A model generated the notes under the pieces. It did no database searches, was not told the DNA's origin, and was given only the letters and a program-made list of their open reading frames with translations. The position numbers were made by a program, and so were the translations under genes. Shown piece by piece: positions 17,966 to 26,750 of a stretch of DNA of 51,971 nucleotides. Location of the stretch: positions 1 through 51,971 of the forward strand of contig JBHJGV010000059.1 of assembly GCA_050331455.1 (NCBI GenBank), given 5' to 3'. Origin of the DNA: CAYUYV01 sp050331455 (GTDB lineage: Bacteria; Pseudomonadota; Alphaproteobacteria; JAJFIK01). Every line of letters starts with the position of its first letter. Positions within the stretch are counted from its first letter, which is position 1.

Positions 17966-18610
17966 GTGAGAGACGATCTTCTCCGGCGGATCGCCGCACG
18001 GGTGGCGCCAGAGGATCCGCGCGGTGCACCAGCACCGCCGGCCCTTACCCTCCCGCGGATCAGCGATTACGATCTCAACACGCATGTCCCGCGCCCCGCG
18101 CGGGCGCCCGAAGATCTCAAGGCTGCCGCGGTCCTGATCCCCCTGATGGATCGGTTGGATACCCTCAGTGTCCTGCTAACGCGGCGTGCGGACCATCTTT
18201 CCTCCCATCCCGGACAAATCAGTTTTCCCGGGGGCCGTCTCGAGCCCCATGAAATTTCACCCGTCGAAGCCGCCCTGCGCGAGGCGGAAGAAGAAGTGGG
18301 TCTCCCGCCGCGCCGGGTGCGCATCCTGGGCCTGCTGGAGCCCTACGAGACCGTGACGGGCTATCACGTGACGCCGGTCATTGGCCTCGTGGAGGGCCCC
18401 TTCGAGCCGGACATCGATCCGAACGAGGTGGCGGAGGCGTTCGAGGTGCCCGCGGCCTTCCTGTTCGATCCGGCCAATCACGAGCGTCATGAACGCATCT
18501 TCCAGGGGACCGTGCGGGCGTTCTATGCCATTCCGTATGGCGATTACTACATCTGGGGCGCAACAGCAGCAATGCTGATCGCCTTTTACCGGAGGCTTTA
18601 CGAGAAATGA
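17966..18610 (+). CDS. NUDIX hydrolase, CoA pyrophosphatase type (NudL-like)
   Basis: 214 residues, GTG start at 17966. The NUDIX box runs from about residue 90 to 112 (GGRLEPHEISP ... REAEEEVGL) and is preceded by the CoA-type extension SSHPGQISFPGG, the signature of coenzyme A diphosphatases related to E. coli NudL. It would cleave CoA to 4'-phosphopantetheine and 3',5'-ADP. Its stop overlaps the DUF6111 start (ATGA), a linkage conserved with cca in alphaproteobacteria. Confidence 0.92.
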   Translation: MRDDLLRRIAARVAPEDPRGAPAPPALTLPRISDYDLNTHVPRPARAPEDLKAAAVLIPLMDRLDTLSVLLTRRADHLSSHPGQISFPGGRLEPHEISPVEAALREAEEEVGLPPRRVRILGLLEPYETVTGYHVTPVIGLVEGPFEPDIDPNEVAEAFEVPAAFLFDPANHERHERIFQGTVRAFYAIPYGDYYIWGATAAMLIAFYRRLYEK

Positions 18611-18927
18611 TCCGACTGCTCTTGCTTCGCCTGCTGATTATCCTGGCGCCATTCATTCTGTATGCGGGCTATGTTGCCCTGATCCGGCGGGAGAACCCCT
18701 TCCGAGCGTCAAGCTGGCAGGAGGCCCCCCTGTCCTGGCTGGCGGGGGCGTCGATCCTGTGCGCCGTCGTCAGTATCGTCGCCCTTGGCTTCATCCTGGA
18801 GGGGGAACGGAACGCGGATTACCGCCCCGCCCGTTTCGAGGACGGAAAGCTCGTCCCCGGACGACTGGACCCGCGCGGCACGGGTGAACCGACCGAACGG
18901 GAAGCGCCGGAGGCTCCGCAACAGTGA
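18607..18927 (+). CDS. DUF6111-family small membrane protein
   Basis: 106 residues. Two transmembrane helices (about 3-25 and 42-65) are separated by a short basic loop (IRRENPFRASSWQ). A hydrophilic tail (about 70-106) begins GERNADYRPARFEDGKLVPG, which is typical of the family. Overlaps both neighbours by four bases (ATGA upstream; its TGA overlaps the GTG of cca). Function unknown; the constant position between a NUDIX hydrolase and cca suggests coupled expression rather than a proven joint role. Confidence 0.85.
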   Translation: MIRLLLLRLLIILAPFILYAGYVALIRRENPFRASSWQEAPLSWLAGASILCAVVSIVALGFILEGERNADYRPARFEDGKLVPGRLDPRGTGEPTEREAPEAPQQ

Positions 18928-20165
18928 CCGGCGCACAAGCCCCCCTCCCCCGCCTCGAGAAGCGCGCCGCGCCCTGGCTGTTCGATTCGGCGACGGTCTC
19001 GGTCCTGGAGGCCTTGCAAGCGCCCGGAGAGGACCATGTGCGCTTTGTGGGGGGCTGCGTCCGCAACGCGCTTCTGGGTCATCGGGTCGAGGACCTGGAT
19101 CTGGCAACGATTCATCGACCCGAGACGGTCATGACCCGTTTGGAAGCCCGGGGACTGAAGGCCGTGCCCACCGGCCTCGCCCACGGAACGGTGACCGCGG
19201 TCGCCTCGGGCCGACCCTTTGAAATCACCAGCCTGCGGCGGGATGTGGCAACGGATGGGCGCCGGGCCGTCGTGGCGTTCACGGAAGACTGGACGGAGGA
19301 TGCCCGCCGGCGGGACTTCACGATGAATGCCCTTTACCTGTCCGCCGACGGACAGGTCCACGATCCCTTGGGCGGGTATGCCGACCTGGCGGCACGGCGG
19401 GTCCGGTTCATCGGAGATGCCCGCACGCGCATCCGGGAAGACTATTTGCGGGCCCTGCGCTTTTTCCGCATCCATGCCTGGTACGGAACCGGCGCTTTCG
19501 ACGGTGATGGACTTGCGGCCATCGCGGAGGAGGCGAAGGGCGTGGCCACCCTGTCCGGCGAGCGAGTGCACCGGGAGATGCTCAAAGTGCTGGAAGCCGA
19601 TGCGCCCGGGCCGGCCCTCATCACCATGGAACAGATCGGCCTGCTGAGCATTGTGCTTCCCGGCGGATTCAGCATCGATCGGTTCGCCGCCCTGAAGAAT
19701 GCCGAAGCGGCCCTCGGCCTCAAGGCCTGCGCCGTTCGCCGCCTCGCCGCCCTGGTGCGAGGCGACGGCGCTGCCCTGGCAGACCTGTGGCGCCTGTCCA
19801 AAGCCCACCGCTTGCGACTCCTTGATCTGTTGAACGCGGCACCCGAAGAGGATCTGTCCGAACCATCGGCACGGCGGCTTGTCTATCGGGTGGGCGCGGA
19901 GCGTGCCCGCGACCGGATCGTGTGGACCGCCATGGCCGGAGCCCGTCATCTTGCCGAGGCCAAAAAGGCTCTCGAAATCGCGGCGACCTGGACCGCGCCA
20001 CCCTTTCCCTTGACGGGCGCCGATGCCATCGCCGCCGGGCTGACGCCGGGTCCCGCCATGGGCACGGTCCTCGCGGCGCTGGAGGCCGAATGGATCGCCG
20101 CCGATTTCAAGCCGGACCGGGAGGCCTTGAAGCGCCGGCTGGCGAGCCTTGCCGCAGCGACCTGA
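18924..20165 (+). CDS. cca: CCA tRNA nucleotidyltransferase
   Basis: 413 residues, GTG start at 18924 overlapping the upstream stop. Adds or repairs the 3' CCA of tRNAs. Class II polymerase-beta head: RFVGGCVRNALLG, catalytic acidic pair in VEDLDLAT, then TGLAHGTVTA and RRDFTMNALYL, and neck motif RIREDYLRALRFFRIHAWYG. The C-terminal body is helical. Alphaproteobacterial length. Nothing in the window suggests an HD phosphatase domain. Confidence 0.95.
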   Translation: MTGAQAPLPRLEKRAAPWLFDSATVSVLEALQAPGEDHVRFVGGCVRNALLGHRVEDLDLATIHRPETVMTRLEARGLKAVPTGLAHGTVTAVASGRPFEITSLRRDVATDGRRAVVAFTEDWTEDARRRDFTMNALYLSADGQVHDPLGGYADLAARRVRFIGDARTRIREDYLRALRFFRIHAWYGTGAFDGDGLAAIAEEAKGVATLSGERVHREMLKVLEADAPGPALITMEQIGLLSIVLPGGFSIDRFAALKNAEAALGLKACAVRRLAALVRGDGAALADLWRLSKAHRLRLLDLLNAAPEEDLSEPSARRLVYRVGAERARDRIVWTAMAGARHLAEAKKALEIAATWTAPPFPLTGADAIAAGLTPGPAMGTVLAALEAEWIAADFKPDREALKRRLASLAAAT

Positions 20166-20384
20166 CCGGCGCGCAGGGCACCAATCGCGGACAAGTCACC
20201 CACGGCATCCGGGGCATAGGATCCATGACCGACTGCGTTCAAGGACGTGCAGGATGGCGTGACGGAACACGGGGCCCTGGCCATGGTCGTGGTAAAGGGT
20301 TAAGGGTAGCGTCCCTGGTCGTGGTGTAGGAGGGCCGGGAGACGGTCATCGCGCTCCTTCTGGAGCAGAATGACGGATAGGGCG

Positions 20385-21512
20385 TTACAGCCCCTCGCCC
20401 ACCTGCGGCTGGTCCGGGAAGCCTTTCAATGAGCTGAGTTCGGCCTTGTCGCGGGCGACAGCGGGGGGCATCTGGGCGTAAACCGTCAGGAGCCGGGCGA
20501 GATGGACGAGGGCATCGAGATTGGTGCGCTCATAGCCGTGGCTCGCATCGATCCCGAAACACAAAAGGGCCGTCCGGATGTCGTTGCCGGCTTCGAGGGC
20601 AGAGGCGGCGTCGGCGCGATAGAAGCGAAAGACATCCCGCTGATGGGGAATCTTATGCTCACTGCACAGACCGAGAAGCATATGCGTGAGGTGATAGTCG
20701 AAGGGACCGGTCATGTCCCCCATGGCCACCGTCACGCCGTATTCGGATGAATTCTGACCGGGTGCCACCGTGCCGTTGTCCACGGCGACCATCTCGGCGA
20801 CATCGCCATGCAGGACGGCAGAGGCCCCGACACCCACCTCTTCGGAAATCGTGAACAGGAAATGGCAGTCCACGGGCAGGGGCACCTTGCCGGTGACCAG
20901 AGCCTCCAGGGCGGCCAGCATGGCCGCCACACCGGCTTTGTCGTCGAGATGCCGGCTGTTGATGAAGCCGTGGGGGCTCAGCTCCGGCTGGGCATCGACG
21001 GCCACGAGATCACCGACATGGACCCCGATGGCCTCCAGTTCCGCGATGGAAGAGACCGGCGCATCGACCCGCAATTCCACATGGTCCCAGGTCGTGGGCT
21101 GGGAATCGACTTCTTCGTTGTAGGTGTGCCCGGAGGCCTTCAGGGGCAGGATGGTGCCCCGGAGTTGTTCTTTCCGGCTCAGCAGGGTCACGCGCGCCCC
21201 TTCCGCAAAGCGCGACGACCAGTGGCCGATGGGCCGCAGGGCAAGGCGCCCATTCTCCTTCAACCGCGTCACCTGGGCACCGAGCGTGTCCACATGGCCG
21301 ACGATCGCGCGGTCCGGGCTCGCCTGTGCCCCGCTCACATTCACCCGTACGGCGCCCCGCCGCGTCAGTTCGAATTCCGCCCCCATCTCCGTCAGCCAGC
21401 CGCAGACCATGTGCACCACATTGTCGGTATACCCAACGGGGCTCGGCATGGTGAGAAGGTCGATCAGACGCCCGGCAAGGCGTTCCGGGTCAATAGCGAG
21501 CGGACGGGGCAT
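20385..21512 (-). CDS. M42-like peptidase of the NAGGN osmolyte system
   Basis: 375 residues from the ATG at 21512 (GGAG site eight bases upstream). The metallopeptidase fold shows HVDTLG (first zinc ligand), SRHLDDKAGVAAMLAALEAL (bridging aspartate), TISEEVGVGAS (catalytic and metal glutamates) and a late GYERTNLDAL. The family is annotated as the M42 peptidase of osmoprotectant NAGGN loci and always sits beside the synthetase and amidotransferase. It lies 42 bases after the synthetase gene. A role in recycling or trimming the acetylated glutamine dipeptide is plausible but unproven. Confidence 0.9.
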   Translation of the reverse strand: MPRPLAIDPERLAGRLIDLLTMPSPVGYTDNVVHMVCGWLTEMGAEFELTRRGAVRVNVSGAQASPDRAIVGHVDTLGAQVTRLKENGRLALRPIGHWSSRFAEGARVTLLSRKEQLRGTILPLKASGHTYNEEVDSQPTTWDHVELRVDAPVSSIAELEAIGVHVGDLVAVDAQPELSPHGFINSRHLDDKAGVAAMLAALEALVTGKVPLPVDCHFLFTISEEVGVGASAVLHGDVAEMVAVDNGTVAPGQNSSEYGVTVAMGDMTGPFDYHLTHMLLGLCSEHKIPHQRDVFRFYRADAASALEAGNDIRTALLCFGIDASHGYERTNLDALVHLARLLTVYAQMPPAVARDKAELSSLKGFPDQPQVGEGL

Positions 21513-21554
21513 GGGGGATCTCCAGGCTTGCGGCACCCCGTCCACGGGCTCGGA

Positions 21555-23309
21555 TCACCAGCGGGACGCGGTCTGGGGGAACAACAGATCGATAAACTTT
21601 TCCGCCGTGGGCTGAGGCTCGTGATTGGCCAGCCCCGGCCGCTCGTTGGCTTCGATGATCACGTAATTCGGACCATCCACCGCCGGCACCAGAAGGTCAA
21701 ATCCGACCACGGGGATGTCGAGGCACCGGGCCCCTTTGACGGCGGCCTCGGCCAGCTCCGGATGCAGATCATCGGTCACGTCATGGATCGTCCCGCCCGT
21801 GTGCAGATTGGCGGTCTTGCGCACGGCGAGGGACTGACCGGCGGGCAGGATCCGGTCGAAATCATAGCCGGCCAGCATGACGCAGCGCTCGGTCTCGGCA
21901 TCGAGGGGGATGGAGCTTTCGCCCCCCGTCGCGGCGCGTCGCCGCCGGCTTTGCAGGCGGATGAGGTCCCGGATCGTGCGTTCGCCGTCACCGTAAATGG
22001 TCGCCGGCCGCCGGATCGCCGCCGCGACGACCGACTGGCCGATCACAATGATGCGCAAGTCCTCGCCTTCGCAGAATTCCTCCAGCAGCACCCGGTCGCA
22101 GACCACACGCGCAAGATCGATCGCCCGAGACAGGGCGTCCTCGGTGCGCACATCGACGCTGATCCCGGCGCCTTGTTCGCCCTGGGCCGGCTTGACGACG
22201 ACCCGCTCATGCCGTTCGAGGAAGGCCCCTTCCGCCTGGGCATCGCCCGCCTCCAACTGCTCGGGGACGCGCAGGCCCGCCCGGGCCAGCAGACGGTGGG
22301 TCAGGGACTTGTCATCGCACCGTTGCAGTGCGACGGCGGTGGTCAGGTCGCTCAAGGACTCCCGGCAGGAAATATGGCGCCCACCGAAACTCAGACGAAA
22401 GAGATTGGCACCCTCGTCTTCGATCTCGACGGCAATGCCCCGCCGGCGCGCCTCGTTGATGATAATCCGGGCATAGGGGTTGAGCCGGGCTTCCGGCTGG
22501 GGCGCAATGTAAAGTCGCTCATTGACTGGATTTTTGTACTTCAGGGTGAAAGCCGGGATGCGCTCGAAGCCGATCTGTTCGTACAGGGAAATGGCCGGCG
22601 TATTGTCGTGCATGACGGACAGGTCCATGAAGCCGCGCCCGCGCAGCCGATACAGGTCGATGAGATAGCGCACCAGCGCTTCCCCGACCTTCGGCACCCG
22701 GCATTGGGGATCCACCGCAAGGCACCACAAGCTGCACCCGTTGACCGGATCGTTGAAGGCCTGCACGTGATCGACGCCGGTGACGGTTCCGAGAATGTCT
22801 CCGGTTTCCTCATCCTGGGCCACAAGGTGGATCAATCGCCGGGATCCCCGATTGCGCAGCAGAAACTCCGTGGGCACCATAACCATCTGACAGGCCGCAT
22901 AGATGCGGTTCACGGCCTGGGCATCCGACCGGCCGTTTACCGGCCGAATCGCGATGCCTGGAAAGGCGCGCGCGCCTTCTTCTCTTTTGTCCAACGAGTT
23001 GAAATAAAGACGGTAGGTATGGGAGGGATCGAGGAAGATCTCCTGGGGCGCCAATGCCAGGGCGATGTGGGGATCGTCCACATAGATCGCGATGTCCCGC
23101 TCGTCTTCGGCTTCCTTGCGCAACGAGTCCACGAGATCGCCGACCTCGACGAAGGTCTGACCGAACAACAGGCGACCCCAGCCCATGTATAAAGCAGCCG
23201 CCTGGTCCGGCAGGGATGCCGCCTCACCAGATCCTTCGGCGCCATTCATGGCCGGTGGATGGGCGTTGGGGTCCGATCCTTCCGGGGTCAGTCCGTCACG
23301 ATATGTCAT
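21555..23309 (-). CDS. ngg: N-acetylglutaminylglutamine synthetase (GNAT plus ATP-grasp)
   Basis: 584 residues from the ATG at 23309, which overlaps the end of asnO by 14 bases. An N-terminal GNAT acetyltransferase domain (about 100-260, LAVDPQCRVPKVGEALVRYL as the acetyl-CoA loop, then YEQIGFERIP) is joined to a C-terminal ATP-grasp ligase (about 320-580, VVVKPAQGEQGAGISVDV, then VIIEANERPGL). The two activities would acetylate glutamine and ligate two glutamines. This fusion is the defining enzyme of NAGGN synthesis, known from Sinorhizobium and Pseudomonas. Confidence 0.93.
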   Translation of the reverse strand: MTYRDGLTPEGSDPNAHPPAMNGAEGSGEAASLPDQAAALYMGWGRLLFGQTFVEVGDLVDSLRKEAEDERDIAIYVDDPHIALALAPQEIFLDPSHTYRLYFNSLDKREEGARAFPGIAIRPVNGRSDAQAVNRIYAACQMVMVPTEFLLRNRGSRRLIHLVAQDEETGDILGTVTGVDHVQAFNDPVNGCSLWCLAVDPQCRVPKVGEALVRYLIDLYRLRGRGFMDLSVMHDNTPAISLYEQIGFERIPAFTLKYKNPVNERLYIAPQPEARLNPYARIIINEARRRGIAVEIEDEGANLFRLSFGGRHISCRESLSDLTTAVALQRCDDKSLTHRLLARAGLRVPEQLEAGDAQAEGAFLERHERVVVKPAQGEQGAGISVDVRTEDALSRAIDLARVVCDRVLLEEFCEGEDLRIIVIGQSVVAAAIRRPATIYGDGERTIRDLIRLQSRRRRAATGGESSIPLDAETERCVMLAGYDFDRILPAGQSLAVRKTANLHTGGTIHDVTDDLHPELAEAAVKGARCLDIPVVGFDLLVPAVDGPNYVIIEANERPGLANHEPQPTAEKFIDLLFPQTASRW

Positions 23310-25077
23310 GGACCTGCAACCATAGTTCCAAAAGGGCAACCTGCCAGAGCTTGGAGCCCCGCAGGGGCGTCATGTGGTCGTTCGGATTTTGCAGCAAGAG
23401 CCCGACATAATCGGCGTTGAAGACACCCCGGCTGCGTGCCCGATCATTGTTCAGCACACCCCGCACAAAGTCCAGAACGTCCCCTTCCAGATGCTTCAGG
23501 GCCGGTACGGGGAAATATCCCTTCGGCCGGTCAACGACGTCGTTGGGGATGATGCGGCGCCCGGCGGCCTTCAGGATGCCCTTGCCTCCATCGGCCAGCT
23601 TGAGCGGCGCCGGAATGCGGGCGGCCAGTTCCACGACCTCGTGATCGAGGAAGGGCACGCGCGCCTCAAGGCTCCAGGCCATGGTCATGTTGTCGACCCG
23701 CTTGACCGGATCGTCGACCAGCATCACGTGCTGGTCGATCCGCAGAGCCCGGTCGATGGCGGTCTGAGCGCCCGGTTCGCTGAAGTGCCCGGTGATATAG
23801 GTCCGGGCGTAATCCTCGTCCAACAGGGCCGGATCGATGGCGCGCACATATTCCGCATGGTCCCGATCCCGGAATACGGCGGCATAGTCGGCCGCGCCGT
23901 CGTCCAGACTGTCCATCATGGGCGGATACCAGTGATAGCCGGCGAAGATTTCGTCGGCCCCCTGGCCCGACTGGACGACCTTCAGATGGCGCGCCACCTC
24001 CCGAGACAACAGGAAAAAACCGATGGCATCGTGGCTGACCATCGGTTCGGCCATGGCCCGCACGCAGTCCTCCAGATTCGGCAGCAGCAGCGAACGACTG
24101 TCCACATGAATCTTGTGGTGTTGGGTGGCATAGTGATCGGCGATGATATCCGAGTACTGAAATTCGTCGCCCACCTCGCCGCCGACGGTTTCGAACCCGA
24201 CCGAGAACGTGTTGAGCCCCGTCTGTCCCTGCTCGGCAAGCAGACCGACGATCAGGCTGGAATCGAGGCCGCCGGACAACAGGACGCCCACGGGCACATC
24301 CGCCACGAGGCGCCGGCGGACCGCCCGGCGCAGCACGTCAAGCAACTGGTCTTGCCAGTCCGTCTCGCTGAGCCCCGCCATCTCCGGCGGCGTGCCATAA
24401 TCCACCGTCCAGTACCGGGTGTCGCGGCGGGTCCCGTCGGCCTCGATCTCGACCAGCGTGGCCGGCGGGATCTTGCGCACACCGCGCAGAATGGTCCAAG
24501 GCGCCGGCACCACGGCGTGGAAATTCATGTAGAAATTCAGGCCCACCGGATCGATGGCCGTGTCCACATCACCCGCGGCCAGCAGCGCCGGAAGGGTGGA
24601 TGCAAAGCGGAAAAAGCCGGGACCGGAAACCGTGTACAGAGGTTTAATGCCGAACCGGTCCCGCCCCAGGGTGAGGCGGCGGGTCTCCCGGTCAAAAATG
24701 GCGAAGGCGAACATGCCGTAAAACCGGTTCACGCAATCGCGTCCCCAGGCATGGAAGGCCTTGAGCACCACTTCGGTGTCGCCGGTGGAGAAGAAGCGAT
24801 AGCCGCGTTCGGTCAGCTCACGCCGCAATTCCTGATAGTTATAAATACATCCATTGAACACCCCTGCCAGGCCCAATTGTGGGTCGGTCATCGGCTGGGC
24901 GGCGTTGTCCGATAGGTCGATGATCTTGAGGCGCCGATGCGCGAGGGCGACCGGACCGGAAGACCACACGCCGGCCCCATCGGGGCCACGGGGCGCCATG
25001 GCCTGCGCGGCCCGTTGCAGAGCCGACACATCGGGCTGCCCGTTTCCCGCTCGGATCTCACCGGCAATCCCGCACAT
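23296..25077 (-). CDS. asnO: N-acetylglutaminylglutamine amidotransferase, asparagine-synthetase-like
   Basis: 593 residues. A class II glutaminase domain with nucleophile C2 (MCGIAGEI) covers about 2-200, with RLKIIDL, GCIYNYQELR and GDTEVVLKAF. An AsnB-type synthetase domain follows with the PPi-loop VLLSGGLDSSL. It amidates the dipeptide to give the neutral osmolyte NAGGN. First gene of the three-gene operon, preceded by a GAAAGGAG ribosome site and, 72 bases upstream, a terminator-like hairpin. Confidence 0.93.
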   Translation of the reverse strand: MCGIAGEIRAGNGQPDVSALQRAAQAMAPRGPDGAGVWSSGPVALAHRRLKIIDLSDNAAQPMTDPQLGLAGVFNGCIYNYQELRRELTERGYRFFSTGDTEVVLKAFHAWGRDCVNRFYGMFAFAIFDRETRRLTLGRDRFGIKPLYTVSGPGFFRFASTLPALLAAGDVDTAIDPVGLNFYMNFHAVVPAPWTILRGVRKIPPATLVEIEADGTRRDTRYWTVDYGTPPEMAGLSETDWQDQLLDVLRRAVRRRLVADVPVGVLLSGGLDSSLIVGLLAEQGQTGLNTFSVGFETVGGEVGDEFQYSDIIADHYATQHHKIHVDSRSLLLPNLEDCVRAMAEPMVSHDAIGFFLLSREVARHLKVVQSGQGADEIFAGYHWYPPMMDSLDDGAADYAAVFRDRDHAEYVRAIDPALLDEDYARTYITGHFSEPGAQTAIDRALRIDQHVMLVDDPVKRVDNMTMAWSLEARVPFLDHEVVELAARIPAPLKLADGGKGILKAAGRRIIPNDVVDRPKGYFPVPALKHLEGDVLDFVRGVLNNDRARSRGVFNADYVGLLLQNPNDHMTPLRGSKLWQVALLELWLQVHDIS

Positions 25078-25141
25078 GAAAGCTCCTTTCTCTCATCCCG
25101 CTTAGCCGCCACAACCCTGGCACACATACCCTCTGGCAAAC

Positions 25142-25175
25142 AAAAAGACCCGTGGCCATTCACAATGACCACGGG
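25142..25175 (-). terminator. Terminator (or attenuator) hairpin upstream of the NAGGN operon
   Basis: A 12-bp stem with one G-U pair, CCCGTGGCCATT (25149-25160) with AATGACCACGGG (25164-25175), closes a 3-nt loop. On the minus strand it is followed by TCTTTTTGTTT. It sits 50 bases after the stop of the upstream uncharacterised gene and 65-100 bases before the asnO start. Most simply it terminates the upstream gene; if the asnO promoter lies further upstream it would act as an attenuator. Confidence 0.85.
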
Positions 25176-25225
25176 CCCTTAATTTAGCATTCGAAATGAG
25201 ACGATTTTGTGCAGGCGATACCCGA

Positions 25226-26539
25226 TCAACCCATCCGTGCCGAGATCGTTTCGAGCAAGGCCGTCAGATCGTCCGCCAACGGCGCCTCATCCCCCTCGCC
25301 CAATGTTTCGTCAATAATCTTCTGCATGATCGGGATTTTGCGCAATGGCCGGTTTTCAAGCAGTGCCCGGCCCACAGCCGCCATTTCCAGCCAGTCCCAG
25401 GGTCCGCAAAAGTCCTCACTCGCCGCGGCGTCCTTGAGGACCGCGGCACTCTGCGCTGCAAGACGTGCCCAGCGTTCGCGCCGCCCGTCGACAAAGCGGC
25501 CCACCACCGACCGGGGCACCGGCCCGCCCGGTCCCGCGCGACCCGCCTCGGGGATCTCCCGGATATCCTCCGCCCACGACATCACCATGACATAGAGGGT
25601 CGGCCACAGTGCGCTGGCATTGATCAGCCGCCCAATCTTCTGCTTGGACAGCGCCTCCAATGCGTTCTCCCGGTCAATATGGGCCAGCCGGTCGGCGGCG
25701 GTGGCCGGCTGCGGCGCAAAGGCATCGAGACCCAGGGCCACGAGGACATCCAGCAAGCCATGGGAGGGGCTCTGGCCGTTTTCCAGCCCGTCGGCGAGCG
25801 CCCGGGCCATCAGATCGAGCACCGTCTCCAGACTGACCGGATAGAGTTCCAACTGATCATGGGTCCAGCGAAGGGCTTCGACCTGTTCGGCCGGGGTTTC
25901 GAAAGCCACCTCATAGGCATCGGCGACGCCGGGACCTTCCTTGATCAAAATGCACAGCAAGACCGGATCCCGGCCGCGACGGCCGGGGATCATGATCGTC
26001 TGGGCGCCGGCACCGTCGGGCAGGCTGGCGAAGACCCGTTCGATGGCGAAAAGACGTGTCCGGATGGCCTTGTATTTCTTCCGGGCCGGCAGGCGCGCTG
26101 CGTCATCGGCGGGGAGCCAGCCGCGCAACAGGCCCAGGCGCGCACCGTCATCTTCTGTGAGCATCCCGGCTGCTGACCATGCATTCAAGGCATCAATGGC
26201 CCGGCTCCGCACGGCCGGACGGGGATCGAGGCACCAATAGGCTGCAAGGTGACGAATCACGGGTTCAGGCCGATCCAGGATCGCGCCGTGGACCTGCGCG
26301 ACGGTCACCGGATCAAAAGAGGCCAAGGCCTCCTCGAAATAGGCATGGAGCACATAGGCATCGGCCCCGCAACCGCTGATGGCCACGGCGATAAGGTCGG
26401 ATACGGCCTTGATCGGATCGCCGAAACCGTCCGCTGACCCCAAACCGTCCGCTGACGATGGGCTAAATCCCGCGAGCGGGACATCTTCCCCCAGACGGAT
26501 CGGCCCGGGCTGGGCCCTGTCTTTGCGAGCTGCGGCCAT
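25226..26539 (-). CDS. Uncharacterised alpha-helical protein
   Basis: 437 residues from the ATG at 26539 (GGAGG site eight bases away). I do not recognise the family. The sequence is mostly amphipathic helix. The region about 70-125 (FEEALASFDPVTVAQVHGAILDRPEPVIRHLAAYWCLDPRPAVRSRAIDAL split over two helices) looks like HEAT-type repeats. A middle part (about 165-215) resembles a small alpha/beta segment with GRRGRDPVLLCILIKEG. A conserved-looking tryptophan/aspartate stretch near the C-terminus (ASEDFCGPWDWLEMAAVGRALL) stands out. No signal peptide or membrane helix. It is bounded by its own terminator downstream. Confidence 0.75.
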   Translation of the reverse strand: MAAARKDRAQPGPIRLGEDVPLAGFSPSSADGLGSADGFGDPIKAVSDLIAVAISGCGADAYVLHAYFEEALASFDPVTVAQVHGAILDRPEPVIRHLAAYWCLDPRPAVRSRAIDALNAWSAAGMLTEDDGARLGLLRGWLPADDAARLPARKKYKAIRTRLFAIERVFASLPDGAGAQTIMIPGRRGRDPVLLCILIKEGPGVADAYEVAFETPAEQVEALRWTHDQLELYPVSLETVLDLMARALADGLENGQSPSHGLLDVLVALGLDAFAPQPATAADRLAHIDRENALEALSKQKIGRLINASALWPTLYVMVMSWAEDIREIPEAGRAGPGGPVPRSVVGRFVDGRRERWARLAAQSAAVLKDAAASEDFCGPWDWLEMAAVGRALLENRPLRKIPIMQKIIDETLGEGDEAPLADDLTALLETISARMG

Positions 26540-26750
26540 GGCGGCATCCTCCCCGATTGAGCCCGTGGTGCCATCGCAATCCCCCGAGCCACATCGACAC
26601 GATTCGCCGTGGGCACAAAGCGGGCGGTGAGGAGCACACGAAGCATCGGGCGGCTGAAGACGCGAAAGGGGGCGCGAACCGCAGTCCACACCCCCTTGCC
26701 ATCGAAGAGTCTTGCCTGCACACGGTGGTGCCGGAGATCGGCAGACCGAC

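Noticed and set aside
20808..23192. A 794-codon plus-strand frame opposite the NAGGN genes
   Set aside because: Mirror frame of the synthetase and peptidase; its composition is rich in Gly, Arg and His as expected from antisense of GC-rich genes, with no domain.
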